A stretch of DNA of 64,000 nt, from the NCBI GenBank assembly GCA_964615775.1, contig CAZTQB010000004.1, positions 1 to 64,000 on the forward strand, in the 5' to 3' direction. Under the pieces are notes generated by a model. That model was not told the origin of the DNA, did no database searches, and was given only the letters and a program-made list of their open reading frames with translations. Position 1 is the first letter of the stretch. Every line of letters begins with the position of its first letter. Shown piece after piece: positions 32,283 to 41,181 of the stretch. A program made the translations under genes and the position numbers. This stretch comes from JALHOM01 sp964615775 (GTDB taxonomy: Bacteria > Patescibacteriota > Saccharimonadia > Saccharimonadales > 2-12-FULL-41-12).

Positions 32283-32873
32283 ATGCCAAGGAAGTATCTT
32301 TTAACACTTTTAGTTATCGCTACTGTACTGTTTGCAGTTGTGCTAATTACAGTTGGTTTTTTTAATAGAGGTAGTTCTAAAAATACGTCTAATGCTCCAA
32401 AAACAGCTCAGCAAATTAAGACCGAGAAAGCCTCTAAGTTGGACTCAGCACGTAAAGTAAGCTTTACGTCCCATGGTCGACTAGTTAGTGATCAAGAACG
32501 TCGAGGCATTAGGATAGAGGTAACTGCCCAGGAAGTACGACTTGATATTTTAAGAACATATTCTGATGAAGTTGAGTCAACGAAGTCGTTTGAAAACACC
32601 AAAGACAGTTTCGATAACTTACTTGCTAACTTAAGAGCCATTGGCTATGATGCCACAATTGACAGTCGTATAACAGATAAACGAGCGGCTTGTCCAACTA
32701 ACTGGACTTATGATTATGGTATTGAATATAGTGACGGCTCAAAAAATAACACATGGTCGACCACTTGTCCAAAAGTCGATGGTACTTTTGGTGGTGATGA
32801 GCAAATGGCTATCAAAATAATGCAAGCTCAAGTGCCAAATTATTACGAACTTACTCGCAGCGTTCAGTTTTAA
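32283..32873 (+). CDS. Membrane-anchored extracellular protein, 196 aa
   Basis: A basic start and one membrane helix (about 6-28) are followed by a Lys/Asn/Thr-rich spacer and a soluble domain of about 140 residues with two Cys (in 'KRAACPTNW' and 'STTCPKVDG') that may form a disulfide outside the cell. No lipobox is seen. I do not recognise the family; the domain alternates predicted strands and helices. It is followed by mutM, which has its own -10. Confidence 0.65.
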   Translation: MPRKYLLTLLVIATVLFAVVLITVGFFNRGSSKNTSNAPKTAQQIKTEKASKLDSARKVSFTSHGRLVSDQERRGIRIEVTAQEVRLDILRTYSDEVESTKSFENTKDSFDNLLANLRAIGYDATIDSRITDKRAACPTNWTYDYGIEYSDGSKNNTWSTTCPKVDGTFGGDEQMAIKIMQAQVPNYYELTRSVQF

Positions 32874-32911
32874 CAACAGCCGACGTACGTAAATGGCGAT
32901 ATAATGAGTAT

Positions 32912-33784
32912 ATGCCAGAATTACCAGAGGTAGAAACAGTTAAACGCGGCTTAGAAAGGCTGCTCGTTAGTAAACAGGTTATTGGTGTAGAGTTTGACTG
33001 GCCAAAGTCTTTTCCTAACCCAGCTTCAGAAGTGAATAAATTTTTACTTGGTGCAAGAGTTAGATGCGTAAAAAGACGAGCCAAGGTTTTAATAATCGAA
33101 CTTGACACAAACTATAGTTTGGTCACACACCTTAAAATGACTGGCCAGCTAGTTTACCGCGGACAACAGGCTTTTGGGGCAGGTCACCCAAATAATTCTT
33201 TAGTTGGCAAATTGCCTGATAAATCTACTAGAGTGACACTGTCTTTTAGTGATGAATCTAGATTATTTTTTAATGACCAACGTAAATTTGGGTGGATGCG
33301 ACTGATCGCTACAACTCTGATAAAAGAACTAGATTTTTTTAAGAAAGTTGGCCCTGAGCCACTAGAAGACGAGTTTACGTACCAGGTTTTTGAAAGTCGC
33401 TTGCAGCGGCGAAAAAATAGCAATATTAAGTCAGTGCTACTCGACCAGACTGTGCTGGCTGGGGTCGGCAATATCTATGCCGATGAATCGCTGTGGGGTG
33501 CCAAAGTTCACCCTGCGACACTTGTCAAATATATACCGGTTACTAAGTTAAAAAAGTTATTCACGGAAATAAAGTATATCTTAAATTTATCGATAGAAAA
33601 GGGCGGCTCGACAGACAAAAATTATGTCGATGCTGAGGGCAAAAGAGGTAGTTATTTGCAATTTGCTAGAGTTTTTCGGAGAGAAAATCTACCTTGTCCA
33701 AATTGCCAGACGACGATTATTAAGATTCGGGTAGCTGGTCGAGGAACGCATGTTTGTCCAAACTGCCAAAGGCAGCCGAAATGA
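32912..33784 (+). CDS. mutM: Formamidopyrimidine-DNA glycosylase
   Basis: A 290-residue Fpg/MutM enzyme that removes oxidised purines such as 8-oxoguanine and cuts the abasic site. The N-terminus is PELPEVETV, with Pro2 as nucleophile (after Met removal) and Glu3. 'THLKMTGQL' carries the conserved Lys region, 'GVGNIYADE' is the helix-two-turn-helix, and the C-terminus has a zinc finger 'CPNCQ...CPNCQ'. Length is slightly above the typical 270. TATAAT (32900-32905) ends 6 nt before the ATG. Its stop overlaps holA as ATGA. Confidence 0.96.
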   Translation: MPELPEVETVKRGLERLLVSKQVIGVEFDWPKSFPNPASEVNKFLLGARVRCVKRRAKVLIIELDTNYSLVTHLKMTGQLVYRGQQAFGAGHPNNSLVGKLPDKSTRVTLSFSDESRLFFNDQRKFGWMRLIATTLIKELDFFKKVGPEPLEDEFTYQVFESRLQRRKNSNIKSVLLDQTVLAGVGNIYADESLWGAKVHPATLVKYIPVTKLKKLFTEIKYILNLSIEKGGSTDKNYVDAEGKRGSYLQFARVFRRENLPCPNCQTTIIKIRVAGRGTHVCPNCQRQPK

Positions 33785-34713
33785 TCTATATTTTATGTGG
33801 TGACAATAGTTATGCTATCAAGCAAAAACTACTTGAGATAAAAACTGATTTTATCGAAAAATATAGCAATTTACAGATAGAAAATTACGATGGTGTAGTA
33901 ACTGATATTAACGAAATTACCAATTCTCTTAAAGCAATTTCACTGTTTGAGGCTAATAAGCTAGTAATTATTGAAGATTTGTCTGCAAATAGTAGTTTAC
34001 CTAAGTCGCTAGATGATTGGCTTGGCCAAGTAGACGAAACTACAATTATGGTCTTGGTTGAGCGAAACATCGATAAACGTAGTAGTACGTATAAAACCTT
34101 CAAAAAACAGTCAAATTTTATGGAATTTAAGATAATTAGCGGCCCAGAACTGACTAATTGGGTGGTAGAACTTGTAAAGCAGAAGAAGGGGAGTATTAGC
34201 CGAGCAGATGCCCAGTATTTGGTGGAGAGGGTCGGTAACCACCAGCTTAGATTGTCTAATGAAATTCACAAACTTTTTGTTTATGAGCCTAAAATTACTA
34301 AAGAAAATATTAATTTATTAACTGAGCCAACTCCTAATAGCACAATATTTAATCTAATTGATAGTATTTTTAGTGGGCGATTGGATAATGCTATGCGGAT
34401 TTACGCCGATCAGAAAGCTCAGCAAGTAGCTCCGCAGGCAATACTGGGTATGATTATTTGGCAGATGCATGTAATATGTCTATGTTTGGCTGGCGGAAGA
34501 ATGACCAGTCAGGAGATATCGCTACAAACGGGCGTAAATAATTATGTTATTTCCAAAAACCGAGCCTTAGCCGATAAAATTGGTGTAAAAAATGTCAAAA
34601 AGTTCTTAGATTTACTAAGGGAAATAGAGATAAAGTCTAAGCATCAGACTTTTGATATGGATAGTGCCATAAAACACATTATTCTTAGACTAGATACTTA
34701 TAAAAATAAATAA
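33781..34713 (+). CDS. holA: DNA polymerase III subunit delta
   Basis: About 310 residues. HolA is the clamp-loader subunit that opens the beta clamp. The start is 'MIYILCGDNSYAIKQKLLEI', matching the family opening (yll.G.d.yli...). 'SLFEANKLVIIEDL' and the C-terminal helical collar region ('NSTIFNLIDSIFSGRLDNAM', 'WQMHVICL') also fit. The frame continues 9 codons further upstream, but ATG 33781 gives a 4-nt ATGA overlap with mutM and the family-like start. A hairpin terminator overlaps its stop codon. Confidence 0.88.
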   Translation: MIYILCGDNSYAIKQKLLEIKTDFIEKYSNLQIENYDGVVTDINEITNSLKAISLFEANKLVIIEDLSANSSLPKSLDDWLGQVDETTIMVLVERNIDKRSSTYKTFKKQSNFMEFKIISGPELTNWVVELVKQKKGSISRADAQYLVERVGNHQLRLSNEIHKLFVYEPKITKENINLLTEPTPNSTIFNLIDSIFSGRLDNAMRIYADQKAQQVAPQAILGMIIWQMHVICLCLAGGRMTSQEISLQTGVNNYVISKNRALADKIGVKNVKKFLDLLREIEIKSKHQTFDMDSAIKHIILRLDTYKNK

Positions 34714-34729
34714 GGCGAGCTTATTTTTT
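34708..34729. terminator. Bidirectional terminator overlapping the holA and rpsT stops
   Basis: AAATAAG (34708-34714) pairs with CTTATTT (34720-34726) around GCGAG, followed by T's on the + strand; the minus strand reads CTTATTTATTTTT after the stem. It includes the stop codons of both convergent genes. Confidence 0.75.
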
Positions 34730-35053
34730 CTTGGCAGTAGATTTCTTGGCAGCTGGCTTTTTAGCAACTACTTTTTTGGTAGTTTTAGCAGCTGGTTTGG
34801 TGCTATTTTTGGCAGCTTTAGCAGCTTGGCTTTTCTTGCGAGCGGCTTTATTCTTGTGGATTACATTCTTTTTGGCAGCCTTATCGATAGAACTCTGAGC
34901 TTTTTTTAGTGCTGATTCGGTTTTTTTACCACCTTTTATGGCACTGTGTAGGGCCTTAACGGCAGATTTTAGACCACGTTTAGTTTTTGAGTTGCGAGCA
35001 GTAGCCTTGGCAGCTGTTTTGGCTCGTTTTTTGGCTGATTTGATAATTGGCAT
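34721..35053 (-). CDS. rpsT: Small ribosomal subunit protein bS20, with Lys/Ala tail
   Basis: A 110-residue bS20. The N-terminal 85 residues have the family pattern ('MPIIKSAKKRAKTAAKATAR', 'KRGLKSAVKALHSAI', 'SSIDKAAKKNVIHKNKAARK'). The C-terminal 25 or so residues are an extra Lys/Ala/Pro-rich tail ending in 'KKSTAKKK', longer than usual. The protein binds 16S rRNA. AAAGGA lies before the ATG, and a TTTACA-17-TATACT promoter lies about 40 bp upstream. Confidence 0.93.
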   Translation of the reverse strand: MPIIKSAKKRAKTAAKATARNSKTKRGLKSAVKALHSAIKGGKKTESALKKAQSSIDKAAKKNVIHKNKAARKKSQAAKAAKNSTKPAAKTTKKVVAKKPAAKKSTAKKK

Positions 35054-35091
35054 ATCTATCCTTTTATTTATTGATATTAAAAGTAATTGTT

Positions 35092-35120
35092 AGTATAAGC
35101 GTTGTCAAAAATAATGTAAA
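35092..35120 (-). promoter_or_regulatory. rpsT promoter
   Basis: On the minus strand, TTTACA (35120-35115), a 17-bp spacer and TATACT (35097-35092). The leader is about 33 nt and contains AAAGGAT before the ATG. Confidence 0.7.
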
Positions 35121-35187
35121 GCGGTTGAAGTCTAAATATTAAAAATAACAGATGAAAGTTAACTGCAGTGATTTACGGGTTTTGGTT

Positions 35188-35217
35188 TTGACATATATAT
35201 AACACTAATGTTAAAAT
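35188..35217 (+). promoter_or_regulatory. Promoter of the degenerate DHH gene
   Basis: TTGACA (35188-35193), an 18-bp spacer and TAAAAT (35212-35217). A small inverted repeat TAACA-CTAA-TGTTA (35200-35213) lies across the spacer and -10 edge and could be an operator. Confidence 0.75.
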
Positions 35218-35257
35218 ACGAATGTTAGGTAATATAAAATAAAAAAATAAAAATATT

Positions 35258-36916
35258 ATGGAAGAAGCAAAGAAACCTCAATCTATCATCAACGAAATTG
35301 TCTCAAGCTTAAGAGAAGCTAATAATGTCTTGATAACCGTTAATAAAGACCCGTCAATTGATCAATTAACGGCCTGTATTGGACTAACTCTAGCCCTCAA
35401 CAAAGAGGATAAACATGCCACTGCAGTATTTAGCGGTGAAGTGCCAAGTGTTATGGAATTTTTGGAGCCAAATAAGACACTAGAGAAAAATACCGACAGC
35501 CTGAGGGATTTTATTATATCGATAGACCGAGAAAAAGCTGACAAACTGCGTTATAAGGTAGAAGACAGTTTTGTTAGGATTTTTATCACGCCTTACAAGA
35601 CCTCGATTTCGGAAGATGATTTAGAGTTCAGCCAAGGTGATTTTAATGTTGATTCTGTCGTGGCTTTGGGTGTTCGCGAACGTTCTCAGTTAGATGAGGC
35701 TATTTTGGCACATGGTCGAATTTTGCATGATGCTACGATTATATCTGTTAATAATTCTGACAACTCTGAGCTTGGCTCGCTGAACTGGGTAGATAGTTCA
35801 GCCAGCTGTTTAAGCGAAATGACCGCTGAGCTTATAAAACAATTAGATGATAAGGTTTTTGACTCACAAATTGCAACAGCACTGCTTACTGGAATTGTTG
35901 CTGAAACCGACAGATTCAAAAACGATAAAGTTACCCCAAAGACTATGGATATATCAGGGGTTTTGATTTCTGCTGGAGCTAGTACTAATCTGGTTTCAAC
36001 AAAGCTTGAAGAGGCTAATGATGAAGAAATCTCTGAACCGGAACCTGAAGAACCAACTCCAGAACCAGAGGAACTACCGGAACCTGAAGAGCCAAAAGAG
36101 GAACCCAAAGAAGAGGTTAAAGAAACTAAATCTAAAGAGCCAAAAGATAGTGGCGTAATAGAGATTGATCATGATGCGATTCAAATTGATGATTCGGGTA
36201 AGTTCCAGAAGATGTCTGATATCGAGAAAGAACGTCAGGCGATCGAAGAACAAGCAGCACTTGATGCTGCCGATGCTGAGCTTAGGGCTGAGCAGCAAAG
36301 CCAGCAACCGCTCGCTGAACTAGGATCTGAGACATCACAGATGAACGACACGGTTACTTCGCAAGATGAAAGCAAAGGAGATCAGAGTACTATCAATCAA
36401 GGCCCGTCGATGGTAATTGAGCCACCAACTTTTGGTTCGCAGCTAACTGCAAACTCTGAAAAAGTTGACCAAGATTATACATCTACACCTGATCCACTAG
36501 CAGTCAACGATTCTTCGGTTGCTCATCAGATGAAACGAATTGAGCCAATTGGCGAACATTCAGATGAAACTGTCGATAAAACCACTTTATCGGAGCTTGA
36601 AAAATCGGTTAATAGTCCTCACCTTGAAGACTACAAGCAACCATCGGCAAATTCTGTCGATTTGCCAACTCAGCCTCAATTGGGTACCGAGCCTACAGTG
36701 GCATCACCGGTGTCGCCATTGCCAGATAGTGACTATGCCAGAGATGCGGTAAATAGGGCAGTGCAGGCGTCGAACGATTTTCGACCAGAACCAATTGCTT
36801 CACTTAATGCTCAGCCATTTGGCCAAGACTCTATTCACAACGCTCCGCCTGTTACTTCGGCGGCTAGCGGCCAGAACCCACCACCGCCTGTTCCACCGCC
36901 TCTACCGCCACAGTAG
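35258..36916 (+). CDS. DHH-family-like protein, catalytic motifs lost, long acidic/Pro-rich tail
   Basis: A 552-residue protein in two parts. Residues 1-245 follow the DHH phosphoesterase layout ('NNVLITVNKDPSIDQLTACIG', 'VVALGVRERSQLDEAI', 'ATALLTGIVAETDRF', 'TPKTMDISGVLISAGA'). However, HxxPDxD reads NKDPSID, the DHH triad reads NNS, and DTGxF reads ETDRF, so metal-dependent cleavage is unlikely. Residues 250-552 are low-complexity: Glu/Pro repeats, Gln/Ser stretches and a final 'PPPPVPPPLPPQ'. A scaffold or binding role is inferred. No Shine-Dalgarno sequence is seen before the ATG. Confidence 0.75.
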   Translation: MEEAKKPQSIINEIVSSLREANNVLITVNKDPSIDQLTACIGLTLALNKEDKHATAVFSGEVPSVMEFLEPNKTLEKNTDSLRDFIISIDREKADKLRYKVEDSFVRIFITPYKTSISEDDLEFSQGDFNVDSVVALGVRERSQLDEAILAHGRILHDATIISVNNSDNSELGSLNWVDSSASCLSEMTAELIKQLDDKVFDSQIATALLTGIVAETDRFKNDKVTPKTMDISGVLISAGASTNLVSTKLEEANDEEISEPEPEEPTPEPEELPEPEEPKEEPKEEVKETKSKEPKDSGVIEIDHDAIQIDDSGKFQKMSDIEKERQAIEEQAALDAADAELRAEQQSQQPLAELGSETSQMNDTVTSQDESKGDQSTINQGPSMVIEPPTFGSQLTANSEKVDQDYTSTPDPLAVNDSSVAHQMKRIEPIGEHSDETVDKTTLSELEKSVNSPHLEDYKQPSANSVDLPTQPQLGTEPTVASPVSPLPDSDYARDAVNRAVQASNDFRPEPIASLNAQPFGQDSIHNAPPVTSAASGQNPPPPVPPPLPPQ

Positions 36917-36932
36917 GGTATACTACTGCTAG

Positions 36933-37679
36933 ATGATAACAGATGGTTTTTTGCTGATTGATAAGCCCAAGGGCTGGACTTCTTTTGATATTGTTGCCAA
37001 GGTTCGCGGTAGCTTGCAGGCCGAAAAACGCCAACTTCACACTGCTCGAGGCTACTGTAGTGATCCGCCAAAGTCTGGCCAAACGACTAGTAATTTTCGT
37101 TGTCGCTGTAAATCCAAGGTCGGTCATAGTGGCACACTAGACCCTTTAGCTACGGGGCTGATGATTGTATTAGTAGGTAGTTATTGTAAGCAAGCTAGTG
37201 AATTCTCAAAACTTAATAAAAGCTATGATGTAGAGATGAAATTTGGTGTATCTTCAACCACTGGCGATGAAGAGGGTGAAAAGACCTATCAGGCTTGCCA
37301 GCAATTCAGTTTAGAGCAAGTCAAAAAGACTCTCAAAGCCTTTTTAGGTGAGAGTATGCAGACTCCACCAATCTATTCAGCTATCAAAATAAATGGTCAA
37401 AAAGCTTACAATTTAGCTCGCAAAGGCCAAAAAGTTGAATTAGAGCCACGTAAAGTTACTATATATGATATAAAGCTCAAAGATTATTCTTTCCCGGTAC
37501 TTAGGTTTAGCGTAAACGTATCCAGTGGAACTTATATACGAAGTTTGGTAGAGGATATTGCAAGGGAACTCGGTACTTTAGGTTATTTGACGTCTCTTCG
37601 TCGTACGGTTGTTGGTGAATACAATATCGCCAAAGCTGTCGCTATAGGTAAATTTACTTGCAAAAACGTAAAAAAATGA
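36933..37679 (+). CDS. truB: tRNA pseudouridine(55) synthase TruB, with an insertion
   Basis: A 248-residue TruB that isomerises U55 in the tRNA T loop. It has 'GFLLIDKPKGWTSFDIVAKV', the catalytic 'VGHSGTLDPLATGLMIV', 'SYDVEMKFGVSSTTGDEEG', 'QTPPIYSAIKINGQKAY' and 'VSSGTYIRSLVEDIA'. Between 'KVRG' and 'SKVGHSG' there is an insertion of about 35 residues containing three Cys, where standard TruB has about 6-10. The C-terminal PUA domain is absent. TATACT ends 8 nt before the ATG. Confidence 0.92.
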   Translation: MITDGFLLIDKPKGWTSFDIVAKVRGSLQAEKRQLHTARGYCSDPPKSGQTTSNFRCRCKSKVGHSGTLDPLATGLMIVLVGSYCKQASEFSKLNKSYDVEMKFGVSSTTGDEEGEKTYQACQQFSLEQVKKTLKAFLGESMQTPPIYSAIKINGQKAYNLARKGQKVELEPRKVTIYDIKLKDYSFPVLRFSVNVSSGTYIRSLVEDIARELGTLGYLTSLRRTVVGEYNIAKAVAIGKFTCKNVKK

Positions 37680-37716
37680 TAAAATATCGACTACTTATTG
37701 CAGTAGATAAAATGAT

Positions 37717-38367
37717 ATGAAGTCACATATAGTTGGAATTACAAAAAGACAAGATTTTGAAGCATTTGAGAAGAATGCACTTGTAACTTTACCGAACTCC
37801 ATTAGTGTAGCTAGAGGGGTTGGTGGTCTTGCCTTAGGTTATCTCATGTTAAGAGGGGTGGTTAGTCCAGGCACGGCGGCCGTTGGGGCTTTGGGTTTGG
37901 CTGTATCTGATGCTGAAGGTAGTCTTATCAATATGGCAAAAAAATGGCCGCAGAAGATTCGTGATGGTTTGCGTATTTGGCCCAGTAAGCAAGGTGTGTA
38001 TGCAGATGTGGCTAATGACAAGCTATTTACTGGAGGTGTATTAGTGGGTGGAATATCTGGCGGTTATATAAGTGGAATAGCCGGTTTAATTGCTATTCCA
38101 GAATTAGCTACAGTTGCAGCAACTGCCTATGCTACCAAAAGGCTTGATAATCCGCCAATTGTAGGCAGGTTTGGCAAACAGGGAATGATTGCCAGATTCA
38201 GTACTGTATCGGCTTACTTAATGGCTAGTGCAGTGGAGAATCCGACCACGTCTGGAATATTAGAGAAGACAGGTCACGTTTCTACAGCTCTAGCTCTTAG
38301 CCTAGGTGCATTAAGTTGCTTTGATATCTATAGACAAGGTAAAGATGCCGAAGCCATCAATCCATAA
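37717..38367 (+). CDS. CDP-alcohol phosphatidyltransferase-like membrane protein
   Basis: A 216-residue protein with several hydrophobic segments. 'LPNSISVARGVGGLALGYL' matches the LPN.IT..R opening of CDP-alcohol phosphatidyltransferases. The second half of the signature is intact ('GVYADVANDKLF', GxxxDxxxDK), but the first half is altered: 'SDAEGSLINMAKK' in place of DxxDGxxAR, followed by an insertion of about 13 residues. Whether it still makes a phospholipid is doubtful. No Shine-Dalgarno sequence is seen. Confidence 0.6.
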   Translation: MKSHIVGITKRQDFEAFEKNALVTLPNSISVARGVGGLALGYLMLRGVVSPGTAAVGALGLAVSDAEGSLINMAKKWPQKIRDGLRIWPSKQGVYADVANDKLFTGGVLVGGISGGYISGIAGLIAIPELATVAATAYATKRLDNPPIVGRFGKQGMIARFSTVSAYLMASAVENPTTSGILEKTGHVSTALALSLGALSCFDIYRQGKDAEAINP

Positions 38368-38441
38368 CCACTGCCCAAATCAATTTTTGCTAGTATTCTG
38401 GTCCGGAAGCTATCTATCTTAAGAGAATTATCTTGGACTGC

Positions 38442-38470
38442 TTGATAAATAACAGGGGTTGTGCTAAAAT
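38442..38470 (+). promoter_or_regulatory. rpsO-pnp promoter
   Basis: TTGATA (38442-38447), a 17-bp spacer and TAAAAT (38465-38470) with an extended TGTGC just before it. The leader to rpsO is about 40 nt. Confidence 0.7.
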
Positions 38471-38517
38471 AGCCATAACGCCATTGATCTACTAAACTTA
38501 ATAATTAAAGGAAATTG

Positions 38518-38784
38518 ATGATTACATCTGAGAAAAAACAAGAAATTGTTAAAGATTTAGCAAAAGACACCAAGAATACTGGTGCTTCCGAGGCTCAAGT
38601 TGGAATTTTGAGTGCTAGGATTGCAGAATTGACTGAACACCTAAAAGTGAATAAAAAAGATTTTGCCGCTCGTCGTGGGCTACTACAGATGGTTGGCAAG
38701 CGAAAGAGATTGCTCAAATATATTGCCGAAAAAGATGGCAAAAAGTACCTCGATTTAATTCAAAAACTTGGTATTCGCAGGTAG
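38518..38784 (+). CDS. rpsO: Small ribosomal subunit protein uS15
   Basis: An 88-residue uS15, a primary 16S rRNA-binding protein. It has 'TGASEAQVGILSARIAELTEHL', the family hallmark, then 'KDFAARRGLLQMVGKRKRLL' and the terminal 'YLDLIQKLGIRR'. I start at ATG 38518, with AAAGGA about 6 nt upstream; a TTG at 38515 would add one residue. It is followed by pnp, a widely conserved pair. Confidence 0.96.
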   Translation: MITSEKKQEIVKDLAKDTKNTGASEAQVGILSARIAELTEHLKVNKKDFAARRGLLQMVGKRKRLLKYIAEKDGKKYLDLIQKLGIRR

Positions 38785-39027
38785 TTTGATCTGATACTGC
38801 TGTTTAGTAAGTCATAAACAGCAGAAATGAGACCATTTATAATCTCAAGCTTAAAAATTTTACTCACGCCTTAATGAAATGTAATATTAAAACATAAACA
38901 TTAATAGGAGCTAAGGCTATAACTAAGAAACTAACCTTATCGACAGCAGATATATTTACCAAAATAAATAGTCTGAATTGGTAAGATTAGCCCTCTAGCT
39001 TTACCCCGTGATAAAGGAAGGAAAAAT
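38785..39027 (+). other. rpsO-pnp intergenic leader with a 10-bp hairpin
   Basis: CTGCTGTTTA (38797-38806) pairs perfectly with TAAACAGCAG (38815-38824) around GTAAGTCA; no T-run follows, so it does not look like a terminator. A second small hairpin, GAGA/TCTC, comes next. The remainder is A/T-rich and has AAGGAAGGA before pnp. In E. coli an RNase III-cut hairpin in the same place lets PNPase control its own mRNA; an analogous role here is only inferred. Confidence 0.6.
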
Positions 39028-41181
39028 ATGTCAATAATAAATCCTTACGGAAAACAAATAACCAAAGTTTCTACCGAGTTATGCGGTAAAACTCTAACAC
39101 TAGAGGTTAACCGTGTTGGTTTTCGGTCTAGTGCCAGTGTACTAGCAACTTACGGCGATACAGTGGTGCTTGGAACGGCGATGGTTGGCAATAGTCCGCT
39201 TGATCACTTTGACTATTTTCCGCTTAGTATTGATTACGAAGAGAAAATGTATGCTGCTGGCAAAATTAGCGGCTCTAGATTTATTAAGCGAGAGGGTCGC
39301 CCTAGTGATGACGCGGTTTTGATTGGTCGCTTGATTGACCGACCGATTCGTCCGCTTTGGCCAAAAGGTTATCGTCATGAGGCTCAAGGTGTAGCTACGA
39401 TTTTGAGTATGGATCCAGAATTTCGTCCGGATATGGTAGCTATGATAGCTATGAGTGCGGCTTTTATGCTAACTGGAGCTCCATTTGATGGACCAGTGGC
39501 AGGCTTGAGAGTTGGTATTAATGACAGTGGTGAATACCAAGCTTTCATGAGCAACAAGCAATTAAATGAAGGCAAGTTAGACATAGTGGTAGCTGGAACG
39601 GCTAACGGTGTTATGATGGTAGAAGCTGGAGCTAGCGAAGTAACCGAGAAACAAGTAGTTGAAGCCATAGATTTTGCCATGAAGGCTATGCAGCCAGCTA
39701 TTGATTTACAGAATGAACTAGTCAAAAAAGTTGGTGTAGAAACTCAGGAGTACAGCCTATCTTTACCTGATGAAGCTATTCAGACAGAGCTAGATAAGTG
39801 GGTTGACGGTAAATTGGGTCAGCCCTTAAGAGTCGACTATCCTGAGCGTAACGATCTTATTAGTGATTTGCGTAAGCAAATGGAGGATTATTTTTATGAG
39901 AAGCTGGGTGAAGAAGAATTCTTGCCATTAAAGTCTGAGTATAATGATGCACTGACGCTAGCAATCCATAAAGATGTCAGAAAAGGCATTGTCGAGGATA
40001 AAATTCGCCCTGATGGTCGTAAGTTTACCGACATTCGTACGTTATCGAGTGAAGTGGGACTTTTGCCTAGAGTTCACGGCTCAAGTATATTCACCAGAGG
40101 TGTAACTCAGGCAATGAATATAGTTACATTAGCTCCACTTAGTTATGCTCAAGTTGTCGATACTATGGAGAAAGACGAAGAGCGACGTTACCTGCATCAT
40201 TACAATGCACCTGGCTGGACAGTTGGCGAAGTTCGCAGGCTTGGTAGCCCGGGCAGGCGAGAAATTGGTCATGGATACCTGGCTGAGAGAGCTTTGACAG
40301 CCGTTCTACCTAGCGAAGCTGATTTTCCATATACAATTCGCTCTGTAACAGAGATAATGAGTCAAAATGGTAGCACGTCGATGGCGGCCACTTGCTCGTC
40401 AACTATGGCACTAATGGATGCTGGTGTACCACTTAAGCGACCAGTCAGTGGTATTGCAATGGGGCTGATACTTGATGGCGATAAACCGATTATCTTAAGT
40501 GACATTGCTGATGCCGAAGATTTTGCAGGCGATATGGACTTTAAGGTGACCGGTACTAGCGAAGGAATTACTGCTATTCAGATGGATATGAAGGTTCACG
40601 GCTTACCAGTTACTACCTTAGAAGCTGCTTTAGAGCAAGCTAAAGCTGGACGAGCACACATATTGAATCATATGCTCTCAGTGATTAGTCAGCCAAAAAC
40701 CGAACTTAGCCCATATGCTCCTAGGGTAGAGTCTATGCAAATTAACCCTGACAAGATTCGTGAAGTTATTGGCAAGGGTGGCGAGATGATTAATAAAATT
40801 ATCGCTGAATCTGGTGCTGAGATCGATATTAAAGATGATGGGACGGTTAATGTAGCTAGTGCCGATAAAGCTAGTATCGATAAAGCTATGCAGATGATCA
40901 GCAATATTGTTGCTGAGCCAGAAGTTGGTCGAATTTACAGAAATGCCAAGGTGGTTAGTGTATTAGATTTTGGAGCTTTTGTAGAAATTTTGCCTGGCAA
41001 AGATGGCTTGGTCCACGTTAGTGCTATAAGCGAAGAGAGAGTCAATAAGCCCAGTGATGTTGTTAAAGAGGGTGACAGGGTTGATGTTAAACTAGTGGCT
41101 ATTGATGACAAAGGTCGCTTGCAATTAAGTATGAAAGACGTGAAGAGAGAGTTAAATAAAAATGTTGAGAAAGATTTATAA
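39028..41181 (+). CDS. pnp: Polyribonucleotide nucleotidyltransferase (PNPase)
   Basis: A 717-residue PNPase, the phosphorolytic 3'-5' exoribonuclease of mRNA decay. It has two RNase PH domains separated by a helical domain, then KH ('IREVIGKGGEMINKII') and S1 ('DFGAFVEILPGKDGLVHVS') RNA-binding domains. The second PH domain keeps the catalytic Asp pair in 'DFAGDMDFKVTGT' and the phosphate loop 'QNGSTSMAATC'. 'FTRGVTQAM' has Val where FTRGETQ is usual. AAGGAAGGA precedes the ATG. Its 3' end overlaps the next gene by 20 nt. Confidence 0.97.
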   Translation: MSIINPYGKQITKVSTELCGKTLTLEVNRVGFRSSASVLATYGDTVVLGTAMVGNSPLDHFDYFPLSIDYEEKMYAAGKISGSRFIKREGRPSDDAVLIGRLIDRPIRPLWPKGYRHEAQGVATILSMDPEFRPDMVAMIAMSAAFMLTGAPFDGPVAGLRVGINDSGEYQAFMSNKQLNEGKLDIVVAGTANGVMMVEAGASEVTEKQVVEAIDFAMKAMQPAIDLQNELVKKVGVETQEYSLSLPDEAIQTELDKWVDGKLGQPLRVDYPERNDLISDLRKQMEDYFYEKLGEEEFLPLKSEYNDALTLAIHKDVRKGIVEDKIRPDGRKFTDIRTLSSEVGLLPRVHGSSIFTRGVTQAMNIVTLAPLSYAQVVDTMEKDEERRYLHHYNAPGWTVGEVRRLGSPGRREIGHGYLAERALTAVLPSEADFPYTIRSVTEIMSQNGSTSMAATCSSTMALMDAGVPLKRPVSGIAMGLILDGDKPIILSDIADAEDFAGDMDFKVTGTSEGITAIQMDMKVHGLPVTTLEAALEQAKAGRAHILNHMLSVISQPKTELSPYAPRVESMQINPDKIREVIGKGGEMINKIIAESGAEIDIKDDGTVNVASADKASIDKAMQMISNIVAEPEVGRIYRNAKVVSVLDFGAFVEILPGKDGLVHVSAISEERVNKPSDVVKEGDRVDVKLVAIDDKGRLQLSMKDVKRELNKNVEKDL

